Below, in pieces: positions 1 through 7,135 of a stretch of 64,000 nt of DNA. Each line of letters starts with the position of its first letter. Position 1 is the first letter of the stretch. A program made the translations under genes and the position numbers. Under the pieces are notes generated by a model that had not been told where the DNA came from, made no database searches, and saw only the letters and a program-made list of their open reading frames with translations. This DNA is from Oscillospiraceae bacterium (GTDB lineage: Bacteria > Bacillota > Clostridia > Oscillospirales > Oscillospiraceae): assembly GCA_015067565.1 (NCBI GenBank), contig SVMF01000006.1, positions 1 through 64,000 on the forward strand, in the 5' to 3' direction.

Positions 1-127
1 GGCATTTTGACTTACATCGCAAACCGAGCTCTACCGTACCATCGTACGCCGACGCGCTCGGTTTGCTCGTCTTGCCGACTTTTTGAACTCTGTCAGTCTG
101 TCGAAAATCAAGTTTTTCGACAGACTG
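1..127. repeat. Dispersed 127 bp repeat, copy 1
   Basis: This stretch is nearly identical to 63676-63802, with single differences seen at 75 (C versus A) and 109 (C versus T). It holds two strong inverted repeats: GCAAACCGAGC at 19-29 pairs with 56-66, and GTCTGTCGAAAA near 97-108 pairs with TTTTTCGACAGAC near 113-125. No open frame makes sense here. Both copies sit just beyond the 3' end of a minus-strand gene. It looks like a mobile or structured intergenic element rather than a gene. Confidence 0.8.
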
Positions 128-152
128 CCCCTTCGCCTGAGCGGCGAAGGGG
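128..152. terminator. Hairpin at the 3' end of the permease gene
   Basis: CCCCTTCGCC (128-137) pairs perfectly with GGCGAAGGGG (143-152) around a 5-base loop. On the + strand it is followed by TTTCCCTT. It lies 9 bases past the minus-strand stop at 161, so it may end that transcript, although the U-tract is on the other strand. Confidence 0.5.
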
Positions 153-160
153 TTTCCCTT

Positions 161-937
161 CTACATAAGGCCGAAGAGCTCCAGGAGCACCTTGGATGCC
201 AACAGAAGCAGCACGATCAAAATGACCGGGCGCACGATCTTTGAGCCGTTTTTGAGCGCCAGACCTGCGCCGAGATACTGCCCTGCGATAGAGAACACCG
301 CAGCAAGCAGGCCAATGTGGAGCAGCACCTTTCCTGCAGCGAGGGAGGTGGCCAGCGCGCCGATGTTGGAGGACAAGTTCACGAGCTTCACATTGCCCGA
401 GGCTGTGCGCACATCCATTTTGGCAAGGTAGCAGAACAAGAGAAGCAAGAAGGTCCCCGTACCGGGGCCGTAGAAGCCGTCATAGGCGCCGATGATCAGG
501 GAAGCACTCCACACGATGGCCTTGCGCCGTGTTTCGTTCATCTCCAGCCGTACCTCGGGCAGGGATTTTTTCTTCAGGAGGATCACAGCGATGACGGGAA
601 GGACAAGCAGCAGCAAAAGCTGCAGATACCGTTCATCGACAGCCAGCTGCAGTCGGGTGCCGATGTGTGCGCCGATCAATGCCAAAAAGATGGACACAAT
701 GCCAAGAAGCCAGTCTACGCAGCCGTTTCTGACATAGCGCACCGTGGAGGCCACGGTACCGATGCACGACGAGAGTTTGTTGGTGCCCAAGGCATGATGC
801 ACGGGCAGACCTGCCAAAAGATAGCAGGGGACGGAGATGATGCCACCTCCACCGCCTATGGCATCCATGAATGAGGCGCAGAATACGCCTGCGCAAATCA
901 GCAGGACAACCCAGATGGGATAACCGAAAAATTCCAT
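161..937 (-). CDS. TauE/SafE family permease
   Basis: This is a 258-residue polytopic membrane protein of the TauE/SafE family, which exports sulfite, sulfonates or related small anions. About eight hydrophobic segments fall in two halves. Each half carries a glycine-rich signature, MDAIGGGGGI near residue 25 and YDGFYGPGTGTF in the second half, as expected of the family. The start at 937 is chosen because AGGAG lies 7 bases upstream and the protein then begins MEFFGYPIW just ahead of the first membrane helix; longer readings add a non-homologous leader. It is divergent from a LysR regulator 128 bp away, which may control it. The substrate cannot be read from the sequence. Confidence 0.88.
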   Translation of the reverse strand: MEFFGYPIWVVLLICAGVFCASFMDAIGGGGGIISVPCYLLAGLPVHHALGTNKLSSCIGTVASTVRYVRNGCVDWLLGIVSIFLALIGAHIGTRLQLAVDERYLQLLLLLVLPVIAVILLKKKSLPEVRLEMNETRRKAIVWSASLIIGAYDGFYGPGTGTFLLLLFCYLAKMDVRTASGNVKLVNLSSNIGALATSLAAGKVLLHIGLLAAVFSIAGQYLGAGLALKNGSKIVRPVILIVLLLLASKVLLELFGLM

Positions 938-964
938 TTCTTTCTCCTGTGGTATGATACCAGG

Positions 965-993
965 ATTGTAGCATATTCCTCTGAGAAGTGCAA
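965..993 (-). promoter_or_regulatory. Promoter of the TauE/SafE gene
   Basis: On the minus strand TTGCAC (988-993) and TACAAT (965-970) are separated by exactly 17 bases, giving a leader of about 25-30 bases to the start at 937. Confidence 0.6.
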
Positions 994-1006
994 GCGTCGG
1001 AAATTC

Positions 1007-1035
1007 TTGATTTGCAGACCGTTTTGTGATATACT
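1007..1035 (+). promoter_or_regulatory. Promoter of the LysR gene
   Basis: TTGATT (1007-1012) and TATACT (1030-1035) are spaced by 17 bases and lie 31 bases upstream of the start at 1066. The two divergent promoters sit within 70 bp, the usual layout for a LysR regulator that represses itself and controls its neighbour. Confidence 0.6.
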
Positions 1036-1065
1036 GAAAGCAAACTGGAAAGAAGGAGGTTGGCC

Positions 1066-1989
1066 ATGAATATCTTGCATATGAAGTATGCCGTCGAGGT
1101 CGCAAGACTCGGCTCACTGAACAAGGCTGCTGAAAAGCTCATGATCGCACAGCCCAATATCAGCCGTTCCATCAAGGAGCTGGAGGCTGATCTCGGGATC
1201 ACGATTTTTCAGAGAACCACCAAGGGAATGATCCTGACACCCGATGGGGAGTCGTTCATGGACTATGCCCGTGACATCCTCAACCGCATCGAGCGCCTCG
1301 AACAGTCTTACCGTAACGGCTCGCACAAAAAACGCAAATTCTCCGTCTGCGTGCCTCGGGCGTGCTATATTTCGGCAGCGCTTGCCGAATTTTCCAAGCG
1401 CATTGGGGATGCCGATGCAGAGATTTACTACAAGGAAACCAATTCCAAAAAAACCATCAAAAAGCTGATGGAAAAGGAATACCACCTCGGCATCATCCGC
1501 TATTCGGAGAATTACGACAAATATTACAAGGCGATGCTGGAGGAGAAAGGCTTTGCCTTTGAGATGGTTGCCGAGTTTTCTTATGTCCTGATTATGAGCC
1601 GCAACAATCCGCTGGCCGAGAAGGAGACGATTACCTATGACGATCTGTCCTCCTACATCGAGATCGCCCATGCCGATCCCTATGTGCCGACGCTTTCGAT
1701 GTCCAAGGTGTTCCGTGAGGAGCTGCCCGACAACATCGGCAGACGCATTTTCGTCTTTGAGCGTGCAAGCCAGTTTGATCTGCTGTCGGAAAATCCGCAG
1801 ACGTTTATGTGGGTGTCTCCTGCCTCGCAGCAGATCCTGGACAGATATGACCTCGTGCAGCGTGTCTGCTGCGGCAACAAGAAGGTTTACAAGGATGTCC
1901 TGATCTATCAGAAGGACTATAAGCTGACAAAACTCGACAAGGATTTTATCACGGCCCTGTGTGATGCGAGAAGGAAATTTTTGAAATAG
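1066..1989 (+). CDS. LysR-family transcriptional regulator
   Basis: A 307-residue regulator of normal LysR length. An N-terminal winged helix-turn-helix covers roughly residues 1-60 (SLNKAAEKLMIAQPNISRSI is the recognition region), followed by a linker helix and a periplasmic-binding-like effector domain to the end. The ATG at 1066 is preferred over the in-frame TTG at 1060 because AAGGAGG (1053-1059) is spaced 6 bases from it. The gene is divergent from the TauE/SafE permease, which is its most likely target. The effector is unknown. Downstream lies a palindrome-rich spacer that probably includes its terminator. Confidence 0.9.
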   Translation: MNILHMKYAVEVARLGSLNKAAEKLMIAQPNISRSIKELEADLGITIFQRTTKGMILTPDGESFMDYARDILNRIERLEQSYRNGSHKKRKFSVCVPRACYISAALAEFSKRIGDADAEIYYKETNSKKTIKKLMEKEYHLGIIRYSENYDKYYKAMLEEKGFAFEMVAEFSYVLIMSRNNPLAEKETITYDDLSSYIEIAHADPYVPTLSMSKVFREELPDNIGRRIFVFERASQFDLLSENPQTFMWVSPASQQILDRYDLVQRVCCGNKKVYKDVLIYQKDYKLTKLDKDFITALCDARRKFLK

Positions 1990-1991
1990 AT

Positions 1992-2236
1992 AATGCGTAC
2001 TGAACAACGCGAAAGCCCTTGCAAGCCAAAGCTTTCAGGGCTGTTTTGCGTTGTTCGAGTGCAAGGTTTTGGCGGTAAAACCGCTAAAAACCTTGCACAT
2101 TTCGCACGAGCGTTGCGATGCTCGTGCGAAAATACGCATTGTTCACATGTCTGAATCGTGCAAAAACGGTTAAAAGAGCCGTTTTTGCACGATTGCACAG
2201 CAACGCTGTGCGAATAAGCCGCAGAAGCGACTTATT
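1992..2236. repeat. Array of nested palindromes
   Basis: The whole 366-base gap between the LysR gene and adh holds no gene but at least six inverted repeats. An outer stem AATGCGTA (1992-1999)/TACGCATT (2133-2140) encloses three hairpins: GAACAACGC (2002-2010)/(2048-2056), GTGCAAGGTTTT (2059-2070) with 2087-2098, and the perfect 11 bp TTCGCACGAGC (2101-2111)/(2120-2130). Three more follow: CGTGCAAAAACGG (2157-2169) with 2179-2191, GCACAG (2195-2200)/(2206-2211) and AATAAGCCGC (2213-2222)/(2227-2236). The first may terminate the LysR transcript; the rest exceeds what a terminator needs. Confidence 0.85.
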
Positions 2237-2293
2237 CAGCAGACATTAGATAGATATATATCAATTGATAATGCCGAAAGAACATTTTGATCA

Positions 2294-2322
2294 TTGCAGA
2301 GAAAACGAAAGTCATGTATAAT
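2294..2322 (+). promoter_or_regulatory. Promoter of the alcohol dehydrogenase gene
   Basis: TTGCAG (2294-2299), a 17-base spacer and a perfect TATAAT (2317-2322) lie 34 bases upstream of the start at 2356. Confidence 0.75.
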
Positions 2323-2355
2323 AATGTTACAAAATTGAAACAAAGGAGAAATACT

Positions 2356-3573
2356 ATGGCACGTTTTACTTTACCTCGTGATCTTTACCACGGCAAGGGC
2401 GCTCTGGAAGCGCTCAAGACCCTCAAGGGCACGCGCGCGATGGTTTGCGTCGGCGGCGGCTCTATGAAGCGTTTCGGCTTCCTCGATAAGGTTGTTTCCT
2501 ATCTGAAGGAAGCAGGCATGGAAGTAGAGCTGTTCGAAGGCATCGAGCCCGATCCCTCTGTTGACACCGTCATGCGCGGCGCTGAGGCTATGGCAAAGTT
2601 CCAACCCGACTGGATCGTTGCAATCGGCGGCGGCTCTCCCATCGATGCAGCCAAGGCGATGTGGATCAAGTACGAGTATCCCGAAATCACCTTCGAGGAG
2701 ATGTGTGTGGTATTCGGCATCCCCGAGCTGCGCAAGAAAGCCCGCTTCTGCGCCATCCCCTCCACCTCCGGCACTGCGACCGAGGTTACTGCATTCTCTG
2801 TTATCACCGACTATGCCAAGGGTATCAAGTATCCGCTGGCTGACTTTGAGATCACTCCCGATGTCGCCATTGTCGACCCTGACTTGGCAGAGACCATGCC
2901 CAAGAAGCTGACCGCTCACACCGGTATGGACGCCATGACCCACGCTGTCGAGGCTTATGTCTCCACCGCCAACAGCGAATTTACCGATCCGATGGCCATT
3001 TTCGCCATCAAGATGATCCAGAACGATCTGGTCGATTCCTACAACGGCGACATGACCAAGCGTGCTTCCATGCACAATGCACAGTGCTTGGCAGGTATGG
3101 CCTTCTCCAACGCTTTGCTCGGCATCGTTCACTCCATGGCTCACAAGACCGGCGCTGTCTTTGAAGATCTCGGTGCACACATCATCCACGGCGCTGCAAA
3201 CGCAATGTACCTGCCCAAGGTCATCGCTTTCAATGCCAAGAATGAGACCGCAAAGAAGCGTTACGGTGTCATTGCCGACTTCATGAACCTCGGTGGCGCA
3301 AACGACGACGAGAAGGTTGCAAACCTGATTGCTTACCTGCGCAAGATGAACGACGCTCTGAGCATCCCGCAGTGCATCAAGCACTACGGCGCTGACAGCC
3401 TGCCCTGTGAGAACGGCTTCGTTCCCGAGAACATCTTCCTCGAGAGACTGCCTGAGATCGCAAAGAACGCTGTCGCTGACGCTTGTACCGGCTCCAACCC
3501 GAGACCCATCAGTGTCGAGGAAATGGAAAAGCTGCTCAAGTGCTGCTACTACGACACCGAAGTCGATTTCTGA
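2356..3573 (+). CDS. Iron-containing alcohol dehydrogenase
   Basis: A 405-residue group III (Fe-dependent) alcohol dehydrogenase that would reduce aldehydes to alcohols with NAD(P)H in the cytosol during fermentation. It shows the nucleotide motif GGGSPIDAAKA near residue 91. Metal-ligand regions follow: VDPDLA near 175, MDAMTHAVEAY near 193, HSMAHK near 258 and GAHIIHGAANA near 271. It resembles the C-terminal half of AdhE rather than a bifunctional enzyme. The start at 2356 follows AAAGGAG at 2342-2348 with 7 bases spacing. It stands alone between its own promoter and a strong terminator. Codon use is strongly biased, as in a highly expressed gene. The exact substrate is not determinable. 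Confidence 0.9.
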   Translation: MARFTLPRDLYHGKGALEALKTLKGTRAMVCVGGGSMKRFGFLDKVVSYLKEAGMEVELFEGIEPDPSVDTVMRGAEAMAKFQPDWIVAIGGGSPIDAAKAMWIKYEYPEITFEEMCVVFGIPELRKKARFCAIPSTSGTATEVTAFSVITDYAKGIKYPLADFEITPDVAIVDPDLAETMPKKLTAHTGMDAMTHAVEAYVSTANSEFTDPMAIFAIKMIQNDLVDSYNGDMTKRASMHNAQCLAGMAFSNALLGIVHSMAHKTGAVFEDLGAHIIHGAANAMYLPKVIAFNAKNETAKKRYGVIADFMNLGGANDDEKVANLIAYLRKMNDALSIPQCIKHYGADSLPCENGFVPENIFLERLPEIAKNAVADACTGSNPRPISVEEMEKLLKCCYYDTEVDF

Positions 3574-3584
3574 TGATATTGCAT

Positions 3585-3620
3585 AAAAAGACGGTTGCCA
3601 CGCACGGCAACCGTCTTTTT
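3585..3620 (+). terminator. Rho-independent terminator after adh
   Basis: AAAAAGACGGTTGCC (3585-3599) pairs perfectly with GGCAACCGTCTTTTT (3606-3620), 12 bases past the stop. Confidence 0.93.
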
Positions 3621-3668
3621 TGCGATGATTGTACCGATATAAAAATGAACGCTTCCGCAATTTTACTC

Positions 3669-3697
3669 TTCACAAAAGGCACAAAATCTGATAAAAT
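3669..3697 (+). promoter_or_regulatory. Candidate promoter of the hydrogenase operon
   Basis: TTCACA (3669-3674), a 17-base spacer and TAAAAT (3692-3697) lie 64 bases upstream of the first gene of the packed operon that starts at 3762. Confidence 0.5.
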
Positions 3698-3761
3698 AGT
3701 TGATAATGGGTGTAGTGTATCTTGCGCAGACGGTTGCGCCCGAACATCGGAGGAATGGAAG

Positions 3762-4508
3762 ATGAATCTTGACAGAGTGATCGCAGTAAGGAACAATAAA
3801 ACAGTATACCGCGACGGCGACAGATGCATCAAGACCTTCAATGGCGAATACTCCAAGACGGACGTGCTCAGTGAGGCCCTGTGTCAGGCGCGTGTCGAGC
3901 AGATTGGTCTGAATGTTCCGAAGATCCTCGAGGTCACGATGCTAGATGGACGCTGGGCGATCGTTTCGGAGTATATCAGGGGAAAGACCCTTGCGCAGCT
4001 GATGGAGCAGAACCCTGAGCGGAAGGAAGCCTACATCGACCTTCTGACGGAGCTTCAGCTGTCGGTTCACCAAAAGACGGCGCCGGTGCCTGAGAGACTT
4101 GCGGACAAGCTGAGCAGAAGGCTTTCGCATGTCCAGGCGGATGAAACGATCCGCAAGACATTAAAGAGGCATATTGAGGCGATGCCGGAGTGCAGCACGC
4201 TGTGCCACGGCGACTTCAATCCCTCCAACATCATCCTCACGGAGAGCGAAGTGCCCTACATCCTTGACTGGTCGCAGGCTGCGCTGGGCGATGCTGCGGT
4301 CGATGCCGCCTGCACCTATCTGTACTTCCGTTTTGGAGGGCAGGAGGCGGAGGCAGAGCGGTATCTGGACAGCTTCTGCCGCAAGAGCCATGTGGCAAGG
4401 CAGGATGTGCAGAAGTGGATCCCTGTTGTGGCCGGCTTGCAGCTGGTTAGGGGCGATCCGTCAGAGTGTGAGCATTTCCTGCAAAGCATCGGGGAGGAAG
4501 AGAGGTAA
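3762..4508 (+). CDS. APH/choline-kinase-like phosphotransferase
   Basis: A 248-residue protein with the kinase-like fold of the APH family (aminoglycoside phosphotransferase, choline kinase and fructosamine kinase relatives). The catalytic loop LCHGDFNPSNIIL (near residue 147) and the metal-binding ILDWSQAALGDAAVD (near 165) are intact, and an N-terminal lobe with a short nucleotide-binding sheet precedes them. The ATG at 3762 has GGAGGA 7 bases upstream. It is the first gene of the hydrogenase operon, 6 bases ahead of the first ferredoxin, so co-transcription is likely. The substrate is unknown and an antibiotic target should not be assumed. Confidence 0.8.
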   Translation: MNLDRVIAVRNNKTVYRDGDRCIKTFNGEYSKTDVLSEALCQARVEQIGLNVPKILEVTMLDGRWAIVSEYIRGKTLAQLMEQNPERKEAYIDLLTELQLSVHQKTAPVPERLADKLSRRLSHVQADETIRKTLKRHIEAMPECSTLCHGDFNPSNIILTESEVPYILDWSQAALGDAAVDAACTYLYFRFGGQEAEAERYLDSFCRKSHVARQDVQKWIPVVAGLQLVRGDPSECEHFLQSIGEEER

Positions 4509-4514
4509 CTTATT

Positions 4515-4790
4515 ATGCTGAAAATTACGGTTTGTATCGGAAGCTCCTGCCATATCAAGGGTTCACGCCGTGTGGTCGAGGAGTTGCAGCGCCTGATTGC
4601 CGAGCATCAGCTCGGTCAAAAAGTCGACCTCAGCGGCACCCTGTGCATCGGACAATGCCAGTTGGGTGTGTGCGTCACAGTTGACGGCAAGCCATTTTCG
4701 GTATCCGCCGATGCGGTAACGGAATTTTTTAATGAAAATATATTGAGTTTAATTCACAATAACGAAAAGGAGACGAAGGAATGGAAATGA
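4515..4790 (+). CDS. Thioredoxin-like [2Fe-2S] ferredoxin (first of three)
   Basis: A 91-residue protein of the thioredoxin-like ferredoxin fold. The cluster ligands are the pair C7/C12 (CIGSSC) and the pair CIGQC near residues 45-49, the arrangement also found at the C-terminus of NuoE. It overlaps the next gene by 10 bases and so is translated with the hydrogenase subunits. Two paralogues lie further down the operon (8827 and 9132). A one-electron shuttle or a docking adaptor for the HydABC complex or the sensory hydrogenase are plausible roles; these are inferences. Confidence 0.82.
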   Translation: MLKITVCIGSSCHIKGSRRVVEELQRLIAEHQLGQKVDLSGTLCIGQCQLGVCVTVDGKPFSVSADAVTEFFNENILSLIHNNEKETKEWK

Positions 4791-5269
4791 AGCTCGATTT
4801 CAGCGCAGTATATGAGATCCTGGAAAAGCACGAATATAAGCAGGTGGACATCATCCCCATTTTGCAGGAGATCCAGGAGGTCTATCACTATCTGCCTCGT
4901 GAGGTTTTTCCTATCTTGTCGAAGAATCTGAAGATGGGTGAGGCGCATATTTACAGCATTGCGACCTTCTATGAAAACTTTTCTCTCGAACCCAAGGGCA
5001 GATATGTCATCAAGGTCTGCGACGGAACTGCCTGCCATGTCAGAAAGTCGATCCCGATTCTCGAAAGGCTCAGAAGCGAGTTGGGTCTTTCGGCCAGGAA
5101 AAAGACAACCGATGACCTGAATTTCACTGTCGAGACCGTTTCCTGCCTCGGCGCGTGCGGTCTTGCGCCCGTCATTACCGTCAACGATGTGGTTCACGCC
5201 GAAATGACACCCGATAAGGTTGCAGCACTTCTGGCGGAGCTGAAGGAGGAGATCAAGAATGCTGAATAA
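4781..5269 (+). CDS. hydC: NuoE-like subunit of bifurcating hydrogenase
   Basis: A 162-residue NuoE/HydC/HndA-type subunit. It has an N-terminal helical bundle and a C-terminal thioredoxin-like [2Fe-2S] domain with CDGTAC near residues 79-84 and CLGAC near 120-124. In HydABC enzymes it passes electrons between the flavin subunit and the catalytic subunit. The start at 4781 is set by AAGGAG 8 bases upstream; the ATG at 4787 is a possible alternative. The frame overlaps the preceding ferredoxin and the following hydB (ATG at 5259), which indicates translational coupling. Length is normal for the family. Confidence 0.9.
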   Translation: MEMKLDFSAVYEILEKHEYKQVDIIPILQEIQEVYHYLPREVFPILSKNLKMGEAHIYSIATFYENFSLEPKGRYVIKVCDGTACHVRKSIPILERLRSELGLSARKKTTDDLNFTVETVSCLGACGLAPVITVNDVVHAEMTPDKVAALLAELKEEIKNAE

Positions 5270-7133
5270 CAGAGAAGAATTCCTGACCTATCGCCAACTG
5301 GCTGAGAAGGATTATGCTGCGCAGCAAAAGAAGATCATCGTCTGCGCAGGTACCGGCTGCGTGGCAGGTGGCTCGTTACATATCTTCGACGCACTGAAGG
5401 CAATGATCGAAGAAAAGGGTTTGCCCGTGGAGATCGGCCTGATGGAAGATCCGCACAGCCCCGGCATTGGCCTGAAGAAGAGCGGCTGCCACGGCTTTTG
5501 CGAGATGGGCCCGCTGGTTCGCATTGAGCCGCAGGGCTGGCTTTACACCAAGGTGAAGGTCGACGACTGCGCCGAGATCGTGGAAGAGACCATCGAGAAG
5601 GGCAATTGCATTGACCGCCTCGTCTACAAAAGAGATGGCAATATTTATCGTGAGCAGTCTCAGATCCCCTTCTACCATCAGCAGACCCGCATGGTGCTGG
5701 AGCACTGCGGTAAGATCGATGCCGACTCCATCCGTGAGTATATTGCCATCGGCGGTTACAGCGCACTGGTTAAGGCACTGTTTGATATGAGCGCAGACGA
5801 GATCGTGGCTGAAATTTCTGAATCGGGACTGCGCGGCCGTGGCGGCGGTGGCTTCCCTGCAGGAAGAAAGTGGGAACAGGTCAAGCGCCAGAAGGTGACA
5901 CCGAAGTATGTCGTCTGCAACGGCGACGAGGGCGACCCCGGTGCATTCATGGATCGCTCCATTATGGAGGGCGACCCCCACAGAATGCTCGAGGGCATGA
6001 TGATCGCAGGCTTGGCCTGCGGCGCAAGCGAGGGTTATATCTATGTCCGTGCGGAATATCCGTTAGCCGTCAAGAGACTCCGCCGGGCCATTGCGCAGGC
6101 TGAGGAGATCGGCCTTCTGGGCGAGCATATTCTGGGAACCGATTTCTCCTTCCGTATGCACATCAACTGCGGCGCAGGCGCATTCGTCTGCGGCGAGGGC
6201 TCTGCGCTGACGGCCTCCATCGAGGGCAAGCGTGGTTTCCCCAGAGTCAAGCCTCCGAGAACCGTCGAGCAGGGACTTTTCGACAAGCCTACCTGCTTGA
6301 ATAATGTTGAAACCTATGCCAATGTGGCATCTATCATCACCAACGGCTCAAAGTGGTTCCGTGAATATGGCACGGAAAAGAGCCCCGGAACAAAGGCCTT
6401 TGCGTTGACCGGCAACATCCGAAACACCGGTCTGATCGAGGTTCCCATGGGCACCACCCTGCGTGAGATCATCTTTGACATCGGCGGCGGTATGCGTGGT
6501 GACGGTGAGTTCAAGGCTGTCCAGATCGGCGGCCCATCCGGCGCCTGCCTGACCAAGGAGCATCTGGATCTTCCGCTCGACTTTGACACCCTGAAGACGG
6601 TCGGCGCCATGATCGGCTCCGGAGGCCTGGTGGTTATGGACTCGAAGACCTGCATGGTCGAGGTTGCCCGCTTCTTCATGAACTTTACGCAGAACGAATC
6701 GTGCGGAAAGTGCGTTCCGTGCCGTGAGGGCACGAAGAGAATGCTGGAGATCCTGGAGAGGATCGTTGCCGGCGAAGGCCGTGACGGCGACATCGAGCTG
6801 CTTCTTGAGCTGGCCGAGACCATTTCCGCAACCGCGCTTTGCGGCCTCGGCAAGTCGGCATCCTCGCCCGTTGTCAGCACGATCCGGAATTTCCGCCACG
6901 AATATGAGGCACATATTTACGACAAACGCTGCCCGGCCGGCGCCTGCCAGAAGCTCAAGCAGATCGTCATCGATCCGCAGCTTTGCAAGGGCTGCAGCAA
7001 GTGTTCCCGCATCTGCCCCGTTTCGGCCATCAGCGGCAAGATCAAAGAGCCCTTCACCATTGACCTGAACAAGTGTATCCGTTGCGGCAGCTGTATTGCA
7101 GCTTGTGCGTTCAAGGCGATCAAGGAGGTTTGA
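5259..7133 (+). CDS. hydB: NuoF-like NADH/flavin subunit of bifurcating hydrogenase
   Basis: A 624-residue HydB/HndC-type subunit. Domains in order are an N-terminal thioredoxin-like [2Fe-2S] domain (CAGTGC near 29), the NADH/FMN domain with GRGGGGFPAG near 192, an SLBB segment, a [4Fe-4S] binding region (SCGKCVPCREG near 481) and a C-terminal two-cluster ferredoxin domain (CKGCSKCSRICP near 576, CIRCGSCIAAC near 606). This domain order is the hallmark of electron-bifurcating hydrogenases that couple NADH and ferredoxin oxidation to H2. The start has AAGGAGGAG upstream and overlaps hydC; the stop is 2 bases before hydA. Confidence 0.94.
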   Translation: MLNNREEFLTYRQLAEKDYAAQQKKIIVCAGTGCVAGGSLHIFDALKAMIEEKGLPVEIGLMEDPHSPGIGLKKSGCHGFCEMGPLVRIEPQGWLYTKVKVDDCAEIVEETIEKGNCIDRLVYKRDGNIYREQSQIPFYHQQTRMVLEHCGKIDADSIREYIAIGGYSALVKALFDMSADEIVAEISESGLRGRGGGGFPAGRKWEQVKRQKVTPKYVVCNGDEGDPGAFMDRSIMEGDPHRMLEGMMIAGLACGASEGYIYVRAEYPLAVKRLRRAIAQAEEIGLLGEHILGTDFSFRMHINCGAGAFVCGEGSALTASIEGKRGFPRVKPPRTVEQGLFDKPTCLNNVETYANVASIITNGSKWFREYGTEKSPGTKAFALTGNIRNTGLIEVPMGTTLREIIFDIGGGMRGDGEFKAVQIGGPSGACLTKEHLDLPLDFDTLKTVGAMIGSGGLVVMDSKTCMVEVARFFMNFTQNESCGKCVPCREGTKRMLEILERIVAGEGRDGDIELLLELAETISATALCGLGKSASSPVVSTIRNFRHEYEAHIYDKRCPAGACQKLKQIVIDPQLCKGCSKCSRICPVSAISGKIKEPFTIDLNKCIRCGSCIAACAFKAIKEV

Positions 7134-7135
7134 AC

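Noticed and set aside
3762-4508. An aminoglycoside-resistance gene
   Set aside because: The APH fold is shared by many housekeeping kinases. The gene sits in a hydrogenase operon with host-like composition, so a resistance role is not supported.
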